A stretch of 64,000 nucleotides of DNA, from the NCBI GenBank assembly GCA_024639455.1, contig JAHEIH010000004.1, positions 62,001 through 126,000 of the forward strand. The letters are read 5' to 3'. This DNA comes from Cellvibrionales bacterium. GTDB taxonomy: Bacteria > Pseudomonadota > Gammaproteobacteria > Pseudomonadales > JAHEIH01. The position numbers and the translations under genes were made by a program. This document shows positions 57,141 through 64,000 of this stretch, piece by piece; the stretch's first letter is position 1, and the number at the start of each line of letters is the position of its first letter. The notes under the pieces are model-generated. The model was not told the origin of the DNA and ran no database searches. It saw nothing but the letters and a program-made list of their open reading frames with translations.

Positions 57141-58478
57141 CTATTTACCCATGATCGACATTAAGGCGTGCACTGTGCTTTCAACAGCGGTCTTAACGGC
57201 CGGCTCGGGGGTGATTTTAAATAATGGGCTGTGGTGCGAAGGCACCGCGGGTCCACCCTTAGCAGCGGCTGCAAAAGCCTCTCTTGGGGTGCCGCCTACT
57301 GCCCAGTAAACACTAGGGATTTTGGGGTCAGTTGTAAAGTAAGGGAAGTCTTCTGCCCCCATTCCGCGCGGAGATTCTTGCATGACACGCTCGTCGCCCA
57401 TCTTGTCACGCCATACATCAGCCAATTGGTTGGCGAGTTCGGGGTTGTTTAACGTGGGAGGGGTAGAGGCTTTTAGGATAACCTCGGGCAGTTTGTCTTC
57501 CGGTATTCCTGCCGACAGTGCTTGGGCGCGCGCGATGCGCTCGACACCGTCGAGCAATTTTTTACGCGTCTCTAAACTGGCGTTACGCACGGTCAACTGT
57601 AGTACCGCCTTGTCAGAAATAATGTTGTTTTTAGTGCCCGCGTGGAACGAGCCTACGGTCACCACGCCAGGTTCATGCGGGGCGAGCTCCCGCGAAACGA
57701 GTGTTTGTAATGCCATGACAATTTGCGCACCAATGACAATGGGGTCTTTACCCGCATGAGGGCTAGCACCGTGAGCGCCTACACCGTGGACGATAATATC
57801 GACAGTATCAGAGCCTGCATAGGGGCTGGTGGGAATCACGTTTACCACGCCGTTGGGAAGCATTGAACTGACATGCAAGGCGAGAGCGACATCGGGTTTG
57901 CCAAATGTGGCCCATGGATCGGCCTCCATCATCGCTTTAGCGCCAATAATGCGTTCTTCCGCTGGCTGAACAATTAGCATCAATGTGCCCGACCACTGGT
58001 CTTTGTTGTCGGCCATGTAGCGTGCTGTGCCGACTAAGCCCGTGATATGGACATCGTGGCCACAGGCATGCATTACCGGCACTTCCATACCGGTAATGGG
58101 AGAAATTTGTGTTGTTTGAGAAGCATAGGGTAAGCCGCTGTCTTCTTTGACCGGCAGCCCATCCATGTCGGCGCGCATCATTACTAATGGACCGTCGCCA
58201 TTTTTCAAGAGCGCCACCACGCCCGTGGGTGGATTGCCATCGACGGGGACACCAACACCACGATGCACGTCAAAACCCGCGGCCGCGAGTTCTTTTGCCA
58301 TGCGGTCAGAGGTTTTATTTTCTATTAAAGAAAGTTCGGGGTTTTGATGAAAATGAACGAACAAGTCACCTAAATGTTGTTGGTAGTCTCGATTAACGGC
58401 GTCTGCCACATCGTTGGCCAAGCTGGTATGGCTGATGGCGGTGGCAAGAAAAAGACTTAGGGTGGTGGATAAACGCAT
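57141..58478 (-). CDS. Exported M20 family amidohydrolase
   Basis: The 445-residue protein has a signal peptide (LSLFLATAISHTSLA) and the M20D amidohydrolase metal motifs. These are HACGHDVHITGLVGTAR, VQPAEERIIGAKAM, ALHVSSMLPNG, and later SFHAGTKNNIISD and GAEDFPYF. Relatives cleave amide bonds of N-acyl amino acids, hippurate or auxin conjugates. Export to the periplasm suggests scavenging of acylated amino acids or peptides. It lies 28 bases upstream of djlA and is probably independent. Confidence 0.9.
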   Translation of the reverse strand: MRLSTTLSLFLATAISHTSLANDVADAVNRDYQQHLGDLFVHFHQNPELSLIENKTSDRMAKELAAAGFDVHRGVGVPVDGNPPTGVVALLKNGDGPLVMMRADMDGLPVKEDSGLPYASQTTQISPITGMEVPVMHACGHDVHITGLVGTARYMADNKDQWSGTLMLIVQPAEERIIGAKAMMEADPWATFGKPDVALALHVSSMLPNGVVNVIPTSPYAGSDTVDIIVHGVGAHGASPHAGKDPIVIGAQIVMALQTLVSRELAPHEPGVVTVGSFHAGTKNNIISDKAVLQLTVRNASLETRKKLLDGVERIARAQALSAGIPEDKLPEVILKASTPPTLNNPELANQLADVWRDKMGDERVMQESPRGMGAEDFPYFTTDPKIPSVYWAVGGTPREAFAAAAKGGPAVPSHHSPLFKITPEPAVKTAVESTVHALMSIMGK

Positions 58479-58580
58479 GTTGTTCTCCGTCGTTGAATTT
58501 TCTATTATTTGAGCGTGAAAGTCGTCGCTCTAGGAGTTCTATTTGCGCCGATATCTATTGCCATCGATAAAGGAAACCCC

Positions 58581-58931
58581 ATGGACGAGTCGAATGCCCA
58601 TCATCACCCTGCCGTTGCACCGGCTAAGATCAATTACTTTTTGTTGATGGTAAGCTTGTTCGCGGGCGTGACGGCGATTATCGCCATTATTATCGCCTAC
58701 GTTTATCGCAGTGACTGTCCTGAATGGCTGAAAAGTCATTTTGATTTTCAAATTCGCACCTTTTGGATCGGCTTTTTATATCTGCTGATTGGTGCAATGA
58801 CAGCCTTTATCGGCATTGGTGTGATCATTTTGGTGGGGGCTGCTATCTGGTTGATCGTGCGCTGTGTGAAGGGTATTAAGACCCTTGATCAACGACTGCC
58901 GCACCCCGATCCAAAGAGCTGGTGGATGTAG
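58581..58931 (+). CDS. DUF4870-like small membrane protein
   Basis: The 116-residue protein starts at ATG 58581 behind AAAGGA. After a His-rich N-terminus (SNAHHHP) it has hydrophobic segments MVSLFAGVTAIIAIIIAYVY, FWIGFLYLLIGAMTAFIGIG and VIILVGAAIWLIVR with a WLKSHFDFQ loop between them. That is the plan of DUF4870/Tic20-like proteins. The function is unknown. It is convergent with the next small gene, 3 bases apart. Confidence 0.75.
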   Translation: MDESNAHHHPAVAPAKINYFLLMVSLFAGVTAIIAIIIAYVYRSDCPEWLKSHFDFQIRTFWIGFLYLLIGAMTAFIGIGVIILVGAAIWLIVRCVKGIKTLDQRLPHPDPKSWWM

Positions 58932-58934
58932 CGC

Positions 58935-59222
58935 TTACTGAGAAACGCTCCAACTCCAGTGGTAGTCTCTGCCGTTGCTATCTAAGCTATCGGTGGTGGT
59001 GGCAAACTCCTCATGACTTGTGCGTTTGCCCACGACGACGACTTCTTCAATGATCCAGCTGCGATCGTACTCAAAGTACGCGTCATTGATTTGTTGTTCA
59101 ATTTTTGCATTCACGTGTTCGTTTAATGCGGTCTGCATTTTGTCGTTAAGGTTAACCTGAGTGTCAGCGTTAACGGCTTGGGTAAATAACATGGTAGTGG
59201 TCAGAATAATTGCGCTTTTCAT
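58935..59222 (-). CDS. Small secreted protein with a TonB-box-like EEVVVVGKR segment
   Basis: This 95-residue protein has a signal peptide (MKSAIILTTTMLFTQAVNA), then an amphipathic, Gln/Asn-rich helix (LNDKMQTALNEHVNAKIEQQ). The segment WIIEEVVVVGKRTS follows, and the C-terminus is polar. EEVVVVGKR looks like the TonB box at the N-terminus of TonB-dependent receptors, yet there is no plug or barrel. I do not recognise a family. It is oriented towards the DUF4870-like gene and divergent from the rhodanese gene. Confidence 0.65.
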   Translation of the reverse strand: MKSAIILTTTMLFTQAVNADTQVNLNDKMQTALNEHVNAKIEQQINDAYFEYDRSWIIEEVVVVGKRTSHEEFATTTDSLDSNGRDYHWSWSVSQ

Positions 59223-59350
59223 TTTAGTAGCCTCATGCTCTTGGTTGCTTGTCTATAAGACGAGGCGTGGGTTGTATTTGGATGCAGAAAGCTTCAAAAA
59301 ATTATTAATATTTAACTAAGTGCCTATTAATCATGCTCTTAGGTTTGTAT

Positions 59351-59364
59351 TAGACTTTAGTCTA
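59351..59364. promoter_or_regulatory. Perfect dyad TAGACT-TT-AGTCTA before the rhodanese gene
   Basis: TAGACT (59351-59356) and AGTCTA (59359-59364) form a perfect dyad. An extended -10 (TG-C-TATAAG, 59387-59395) lies downstream and predicts a start near 59402, so the dyad is centred near -44. That is the normal place for an activator of the LuxR/NarL kind. The rest of the 226-base gap is AT-rich with nothing else recognised. Confidence 0.45.
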
Positions 59365-59448
59365 GATGGCGGTTATGGGATGAATTTGCTATAAGAAAAT
59401 ATCACTTGTCATTTTGATAATAAAACAAATGCTTTTAAGAGGTGAGGT

Positions 59449-60045
59449 ATGAAAAAAGTCCTACTTGCTGTGCTCGGCACGCTGACATTGGGGTTAGCTA
59501 ACGTTTCTTTTGCTGGCCCAGACCACATGTGTAAACCCATCTCTGATGACGCTTTGCGCGTTATCGATACTGAGAAGTCGGTGGTCGTTCAAACCGCGGA
59601 TGGTCCTGTAACAATTACCCGTGTGATGACAGAGTGCGCCAAGAACAAAGGTTGGTTGCAGCCTTTAGTGCCAGTGCCTGGCATTACACCTGTTGCAGAA
59701 ATCGAAGTGATTGAGGCAATCAGCAACCCTGAAATTATGTTGGTCGATATGCGCACCCAAGAGTGGTACATCGAGCGCACGATTCCTGGCGCGATCAATA
59801 TTCCCTACACCGAAATGGCGATGCGTATGGAAGAGTTTGGCTGTACTAAGAATGACGGTAAGTACAACTGCGACAATGCGAAAGTAGTACTCGGCTTTTG
59901 CAATGGTCCCGTTTGCCCTCAGTCGCCTACCGGTATGAAGGCGATTATCCGCGAAGGCTTCCCCGCTGAAAATATCATGTACTACCGCGGTGGCATGCTT
60001 GACTGGGATGCGCTGGGTCTGACAACGATGCAGGGTGACCTATAA
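59449..60045 (+). CDS. Exported rhodanese-like protein
   Basis: The 198-residue protein has a signal peptide (KKVLLAVLGTLTLGLANVSF, cleavage after FAG) and one rhodanese domain at about residues 85-190: IMLVDMRTQEWYIERTIPGA, INIPYTEMAM and GGMLDWDALGL. The active-site loop GFCNGPVCPQSPTG holds the expected Cys plus a second Cys four residues on. It probably moves sulfane sulfur or reduces persulfides in the periplasm. Two more Cys pairs (MCKP, GCTKN..YNCD) are present. A strong terminator follows. Confidence 0.88.
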   Translation: MKKVLLAVLGTLTLGLANVSFAGPDHMCKPISDDALRVIDTEKSVVVQTADGPVTITRVMTECAKNKGWLQPLVPVPGITPVAEIEVIEAISNPEIMLVDMRTQEWYIERTIPGAINIPYTEMAMRMEEFGCTKNDGKYNCDNAKVVLGFCNGPVCPQSPTGMKAIIREGFPAENIMYYRGGMLDWDALGLTTMQGDL

Positions 60046-60060
60046 GATTTCTTTAGATCA

Positions 60061-60087
60061 AAAAAACCGCCTTCTGGCGGTTTTTTT
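60061..60087. terminator. Bidirectional intrinsic terminator (rhodanese and GH13 genes)
   Basis: AAAAAACCGCC pairs perfectly with GGCGGTTTTTT over a TTCT loop. It lies 15 bases after the rhodanese stop and 27 bases beyond the GH13 stop on the other strand. Runs of T on both strands let it serve both convergent genes. Confidence 0.94.
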
Positions 60088-60114
60088 ATGTTCGTTCTCT
60101 GGTCTGTAGAGAAT

Positions 60115-61791
60115 TTAAGCCAATTTCAGTATTAGCGCCTGCCAGCCCTGCAGGGTGAGATAGCCCTCCGACAGCATCAGATCGGAGTAGTTATTGATCA
60201 GTACGTCCTTCACATTCCCCACGTGAAGGTTTTGTTCATCGCAAGAGAAGTTCAACACGACCAACAATTTCTCGTCGTCTAGGCTGCGGCTGAAGACATA
60301 AAGATTCTCATCTTCTGCTAGCAGTAATTCATAGGCGCCGTAGATCAGCGTCAAATTATCACTGCGCAACGATGCCATACGGCGGAAGAAGTTCAGCGGT
60401 GAATTGGCATCATCTTCTTGGACGGCAGCATTGATGTTGGTAAAGTTCGGATTGACCTTGATCCAAGGTGTGCCGGTGGTGAAACCACCGTGTGCGGTGC
60501 TATCCCATTGCACCGGTGTACGTGCATTGTCACGCGCACATATTTTGTGTGACGCCATGAACTTGTCCAGGTCGCCACCTTCCGCCTTGGTTAGGTGGTA
60601 CCAGTTGATGGTCATCAAGTCACGGTAGTCTTCGATATTGTCGAACTTAATGTTGTTCATGCCTAGCTCATCGCCCATGTAGTAATAGGGGGTGCCGCGC
60701 ATCGACAGTAAATATGTCGTCAGCAGTTTTGATGAGGCTTCTCGCCACGGCGGTGCATCGTTGCCCCACCTTGTGACCATGCGTGGAAAATCGTGGTTGC
60801 CAAAATACACGGTATTCCAACCTTTTTGAGACAGCGCTTCGTCCCACTCGCTCATCACCTGTTTAAATTTCACCAGGTTTTGGAAGTCATCGTTCATAAT
60901 GAACCGTTCGCCCACGCCAATGTTATTGTGGTCAAAATGGTAGTTCATGTTGAGTTCTTGGCGATCCTCGTCGACGAGGTCAAGTACGTTGTGGGTGTGC
61001 GTACCTGGGCCTTCTGCCACGGTCATAATGTCGTAGTGTTGCAACACTTCACGGTTCATTTCGTGCAGGTACTCATGCAGACGAGGGCCTTCGGCGTAGC
61101 GATCGATCATTTTTGAGCCTTGGTTTTCATCACCAAAGTCCGGCCAGTCTTCGTGCTTAGAGATGAAGGTGATGACGTCCATGCGGAAGCCGTCGATGCC
61201 GTTTTTGAACCAATAGTGCATCATGTCGTAGATTTCGGCGCGCAGTTTGGGGTTTTCCCAATTTAAATCTGGTTGTTTGCGGGCAAAGTAATGTAAGTAA
61301 TAGGCGTCGGTTTGTTCGTCGTAGCGCCAGGCATTGGCTTCTTCATCGAAGTAGCTCCAGCGACGCGGTGGTGTGCCTTTTTCAGCGGGCCACCAATGGT
61401 AGTAATCGCGGTAGGGATTGTCGCGCGAGCTGCGCGATTGCTTGAACCACTCGTGCTCATCAGAGGTGTGATTAACCACCAAATCCATAACCACTTTGAT
61501 ACCACGAGCATGGAAGCCGGCCAACAGTTCTTCAAAGTCTTCCATAGTGCCAAATTCAGCCATGATGTTGCGATAGTCTGAAATGTCATAGCCGTTGTCG
61601 TCATTGGGAGACGAGTAAATAGGGTTTAGCCAAACGACCTGGACACCTAGGCTAGCGATATAGTCGAGACGGTTAATAATGCCTCGCAGGTCACCAATGC
61701 CATCACCGTTACTGTCTTGGAAGCTGCGAGGATAGATTTGGTAAACAATGGCTTCTTTCCACCACTCGCGTTTGATGTCGGCTAATTTCAT
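60115..61791 (-). CDS. GH13 alpha-glucosidase (oligo-1,6-glucosidase type)
   Basis: The 558-residue cytoplasmic enzyme (no signal peptide) shows the GH13 conserved regions. They are DLVVNHTSDEH, GFRMDVITFIS with the nucleophile Asp, TVAEGPG with the acid/base Glu and YFGNHDFPR with the third carboxylate. The N-terminus WWKEAIVYQIYPRSFQDSNG is that of oligo-1,6-glucosidase or alpha-glucosidase enzymes, which release glucose from short alpha-glucans. ATG 61791 is preceded by GAGG; the longer frame begins with TTG five codons upstream, across that site. Confidence 0.92.
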   Translation of the reverse strand: MKLADIKREWWKEAIVYQIYPRSFQDSNGDGIGDLRGIINRLDYIASLGVQVVWLNPIYSSPNDDNGYDISDYRNIMAEFGTMEDFEELLAGFHARGIKVVMDLVVNHTSDEHEWFKQSRSSRDNPYRDYYHWWPAEKGTPPRRWSYFDEEANAWRYDEQTDAYYLHYFARKQPDLNWENPKLRAEIYDMMHYWFKNGIDGFRMDVITFISKHEDWPDFGDENQGSKMIDRYAEGPRLHEYLHEMNREVLQHYDIMTVAEGPGTHTHNVLDLVDEDRQELNMNYHFDHNNIGVGERFIMNDDFQNLVKFKQVMSEWDEALSQKGWNTVYFGNHDFPRMVTRWGNDAPPWREASSKLLTTYLLSMRGTPYYYMGDELGMNNIKFDNIEDYRDLMTINWYHLTKAEGGDLDKFMASHKICARDNARTPVQWDSTAHGGFTTGTPWIKVNPNFTNINAAVQEDDANSPLNFFRRMASLRSDNLTLIYGAYELLLAEDENLYVFSRSLDDEKLLVVLNFSCDEQNLHVGNVKDVLINNYSDLMLSEGYLTLQGWQALILKLA

Positions 61792-62103
61792 CTTATAAAA
61801 CCTCAAGATTAATCGATTAAGATGGTCATTTTAACAGCGATTTTGTGAGATGTGATTGTTATGAGATCAATTAAGAAAATTAAGTTGAGATCGAAAGTGT
61901 CATCTGAATGGACGTTTCGGAAAGTATCTAGGGCAATATTATTGGTGTGAATATGGACATTTCTAAGAATACGAGCCTTTAAGTGTGAAACATTCTAATT
62001 TTCTGATAAATTAGGCTTTTCTAAAGTAATACAAAAATAAAATCTTTCCTGCCTTTGCAGGGATAAAATTGCAAAAACATTTTAAACGAGTTGAGTTATA
62101 AGC
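61792..62103. other. AT-rich divergent region between GH13 and pntAA genes
   Basis: This 312-base region holds the two divergent promoters. On the GH13 side there is the palindrome described separately and an extended -10. On the pnt side it contains runs of A and T, TAAAAT-like boxes and a small stem CCTGC/GCAGG (62048-62061). I see no gene, terminator or repeat unit in it. Confidence 0.5.
61809..61836 (-). promoter_or_regulatory. Extended -10 and 12-bp palindrome before the GH13 gene
   Basis: On the minus strand TG-T-TAAAAT (61828-61836) is an extended -10 predicting a start near 61821. Immediately downstream lies TTAATCGATTAA (61809-61820), a perfect 12-base palindrome covering about +1 to +12 and ending 17 bases before the ATG. 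Its position suits a repressor operator. The regulator is not in the window. Confidence 0.45.
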
Positions 62104-63252
62104 ATGCTAATTTGCGTACCCAAGGAAACTTCGGCTGGGGAGAATCGTGTCGCTACGATCCCTGATGTGGCCAAAAAGTTGATCCGTAAAGGTGCCGAGA
62201 TCGCTGTGGAAAGCGGTGCGGGTGCCGGTGCGGGTTACCACGACAAAGACTATATCGACGCAGGTGCGTCGGTGTTTGACAGCAGCGACCGCGCCGATAT
62301 CTTCGGCCGATCAGACATTGTGCTGCGACTGCACAAACCTTCCCTTGAGGAAGTGAAACAACTCAAGAGCGGCTGCATTCATATTAGCTTCTTGGATCCG
62401 TTCAATGAGCACGCGTTGATTGACGCCATGGCGGCGCAAGGCGTGACCTCGATTAGTATGGAAATGATTCCACGTTCTACGCGCAGTCAAAAAATGGACG
62501 CCCTGAGTTCGCAAGCGAACTTGGCCGGCTATGTAATGGTCATTAAAGCGGCCGAATACCTCGACCGTATTTTGCCCATGATGATGACACCCGCTGGTAC
62601 TTTAAAGCCCGCCAAATTATTCATTATTGGTGTGGGTGTGGCAGGCCTGCAAGCCATTGCTACCGCCAAACGGTTGGGGGCTCGTGTTACCGGTTTTGAT
62701 ACGCGTGCGGTGGTGGCCGAGCAAGTGCAATCGTTAGGTGCAAAATTTCTCGATATCGAGTTGGGTGAGACTGGCCAAACCAAAGATGGTTACGCCGTGG
62801 CTCTGACCCCTGAGCAGATGGAGATCCAGAAGCAGGGCCAAGCGGCCGAGATCGCCGAATCTGATGTGGTCATTACCACGGCACAATTGTTCGGTCGTAA
62901 ACCCCCTGTGATTGTGAATGCAGATGCCGTGGCTGCCATGAAACCAGGTTCTGTTATTGTCGATATGGCCGCTGAAAATGGCGGTAACGTTGAGGGTTCT
63001 AAGCCCGGTGAAGTGGTGATCACCGACAATGGCGTCAAAATTGTGGGTACCGGTAACTGGGCCAACGACGTCCCGCGCGACGCCAGTCAAATGTACGCCG
63101 CCAACTTGTTCAATCTGCTGGACGACAGTTGGGATGACGAGACCGGTTCGTTCGTGCTGACCTTTGACCACGATATTTTGCCCGGCTGTGTTATTACTCA
63201 CGGCGGCGAGATCGTTAACGAAACTATTAAGAATGTAAGAGCGGGGGCCTAA
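62104..63252 (+). CDS. pntAA: NAD(P) transhydrogenase alpha subunit, part 1 (NAD-binding)
   Basis: This 382-residue cytoplasmic subunit (domain I) binds NAD(H) and passes hydride to the NADP site. It shows LICVPKETSAGENRVATIPD, MEMIPRSTRSQKMDALSSQA and the dinucleotide fold KLFIIGVGVAGLQAIATAKR, then VVDMAAENGGNVEGS. The single-chain E. coli PntA is split here into two genes, as in Rhodospirillum and many marine bacteria. The second part follows after 2 bases. Confidence 0.96.
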   Translation: MLICVPKETSAGENRVATIPDVAKKLIRKGAEIAVESGAGAGAGYHDKDYIDAGASVFDSSDRADIFGRSDIVLRLHKPSLEEVKQLKSGCIHISFLDPFNEHALIDAMAAQGVTSISMEMIPRSTRSQKMDALSSQANLAGYVMVIKAAEYLDRILPMMMTPAGTLKPAKLFIIGVGVAGLQAIATAKRLGARVTGFDTRAVVAEQVQSLGAKFLDIELGETGQTKDGYAVALTPEQMEIQKQGQAAEIAESDVVITTAQLFGRKPPVIVNADAVAAMKPGSVIVDMAAENGGNVEGSKPGEVVITDNGVKIVGTGNWANDVPRDASQMYAANLFNLLDDSWDDETGSFVLTFDHDILPGCVITHGGEIVNETIKNVRAGA

Positions 63253-63254
63253 TC

Positions 63255-63566
63255 ATGGAAATGCTCGGTTTAGGGGCGGTTGATTTAACCCCCGTTTACT
63301 TGTCTTTTGTACTCATCCTGGCCGTTTTTTTGGGCTTTGAATTGATCAATAAAGTGCCTTCAACGCTTCACACGCCACTGATGTCAGGCGCCAACGCGAT
63401 TTCTGGTATCACGGTAGTGGGCGCCATCGTATACGCCGGTAACGGTAAGGGCGATATGGTCGAATGGTTGGGTTTTACCGCGGTAGTACTCGCGACGGTT
63501 AACGTGGTGGGTGGTTACATGGTGACCGATCGCATGCTGGCCATGTTCAAGAAGAGGGAGAAGTAA
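63255..63566 (+). CDS. pntAB: NAD(P) transhydrogenase alpha subunit, part 2 (membrane)
   Basis: The 103-residue membrane piece supplies helices of the proton channel. It has hydrophobic segments VYLSFVLILAVFLGFELI, ISGITVVGAIVYAG and WLGFTAVVLATVNVVGGYMV. The conserved NKVPSTLHTPLMSGANAISG is the family hallmark. It is translationally linked to pntAA (2 bases) and pntB (3 bases). Confidence 0.96.
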   Translation: MEMLGLGAVDLTPVYLSFVLILAVFLGFELINKVPSTLHTPLMSGANAISGITVVGAIVYAGNGKGDMVEWLGFTAVVLATVNVVGGYMVTDRMLAMFKKREK

Positions 63567-63569
63567 GTC

Positions 63570-64000
63570 ATGGGTCTCTTAGGTATAAATATGGCCTACG
63601 TCGTTGCGGCGGTGCTTTTCATTCTTGGTCTGAAGCGCTTGGGTTCGCCGGCTACGGCTCGCCAAGGCAATATGCTGTCATCGTTGGCGATGCTGATCGC
63701 CATCGTGGTGACCTTGGCAGATAAGGGCATCATGTCTTACCAAATGATCGGCATTGGCATCGTTGTTGGTTCGCTGATCGGTGCTTTTGCGGCTAAGCGC
63801 GTTGAGATGACCGGCATGCCAGAATTGGTGGCACTGTTTAACGGGTTTGGTGGTTTAGCCTCACTGTTCGTCGGTTGGGCGGCTATTGAACCAGGCAGTA
63901 GCGAGTTCATGGCCATTACCATCTTTTTGTCGATCTTGATCGGCGGTGTCACCTTTACCGGTTCGTTGGTGGCGTGGGCCAAGCTGAGCGAGAAGATAAG
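63570..64000 (+). CDS. pntB: NAD(P) transhydrogenase beta subunit (N-terminal part, cut by window edge)
   Basis: The first 143 codons encode the membrane part of PntB: GLKRLGSPATARQGNMLSSL, then helices around MIGIGIVVGSLIGAFAAKRV, the conserved MTGMPELVALFNGFGGLASL and ILIGGVTFTGSLVAWAKLS. Together with the two alpha parts it couples proton entry to NADPH formation. The NADP-binding domain lies past base 64000. Confidence 0.96.
   Translation, partial: MGLLGINMAYVVAAVLFILGLKRLGSPATARQGNMLSSLAMLIAIVVTLADKGIMSYQMIGIGIVVGSLIGAFAAKRVEMTGMPELVALFNGFGGLASLFVGWAAIEPGSSEFMAITIFLSILIGGVTFTGSLVAWAKLSEKI

Noticed and set aside
61846-61875. CRP site in the GH13-pntAA intergenic region
   Set aside because: TGTGA occurs, but the second half TCACA is missing at the proper spacing.

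Overview
This 64 kb window is an ordinary chromosomal segment of a free-living, Gram-negative gammaproteobacterium. Gene order (lptD-surA-pdxA-rsmA-apaG-apaH, amgK-murU beside lptD, dusB-fis, accBC-prmA) and single-gene similarities (FabY-type ketosynthase, AmgK/MurU recycling pathway, DUF2333, DUF2959, DUF3426 proteins) point to the Pseudomonadales/Cellvibrionales side of the class, probably marine (NhaC and alanine/Na+ symporters, three-subunit transhydrogenase). That placement is inference. I see no tRNA, rRNA, insertion sequence, prophage or CRISPR array.

Layout. 1-3220: inorganic pyrophosphatase (cut by the window edge), a GIN-domain beta-solenoid protein, a DUF2959 lipoprotein and a sodium:amino-acid symporter. 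3221-3593: a gene-free block of long hairpins. 3594-11736 (minus strand): a tightly packed series running aroQ, accB, accC, prmA, zinc-ribbon DUF3426 protein, dusB, fis, purH, purD. 12006-24356: an envelope block with dsbD, a five-gene operon ending in the bifunctional penicillin-binding protein PBP1b and carrying two lipoproteins, the murU/amgK muramic-acid recycling pair, lptD and surA. 24337-30594: pdxA, rsmA, apaG, apaH, cca and a FabY-type ketoacyl synthase, mostly with overlapping or touching ends. 30595-31056: a second hairpin block built like the first. 31057-35253: TlpA-like thioredoxin lipoprotein, arsC, wrbA, DUF2069, sppA and a lytic transglycosylase with an apparent frameshift. 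35250-39602 (minus): a probable operon cysC-sat-DHH phosphoesterase-SDR-SDR with a divergent LysR regulator. 40593-46545: a long leader with an intrinsic terminator before carA, then carB, greA and a YihY/BrkB membrane protein. 46555-54877: pepD, uvrA, and a plus-strand set of MBL hydrolase, NhaC antiporter, CoA-ester lyase and methyltransferase. 54935-64000: PhoH-type ATPase, djlA, M20 amidohydrolase, small membrane and secreted proteins, a secreted rhodanese, a GH13 glucosidase and pntAA-pntAB-pntB (cut by the right edge).

The most unusual material lies between genes. Two loci 27 kb apart each carry a head-to-head pair of about 100-bp hairpin units around a central hairpin. The four units share a conserved unpaired segment, while their outer stems differ in sequence but keep base pairing, which is the mark of a structure under selection or of a recently mobile palindromic element. 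Other leads are the carA leader attenuator candidate, the sulfate-activation operon that includes a DHH phosphoesterase which may remove pAp, a TPR-like lipoprotein in the PBP1b operon that may be its activator, and the G-run frameshift in the lytic transglycosylase.
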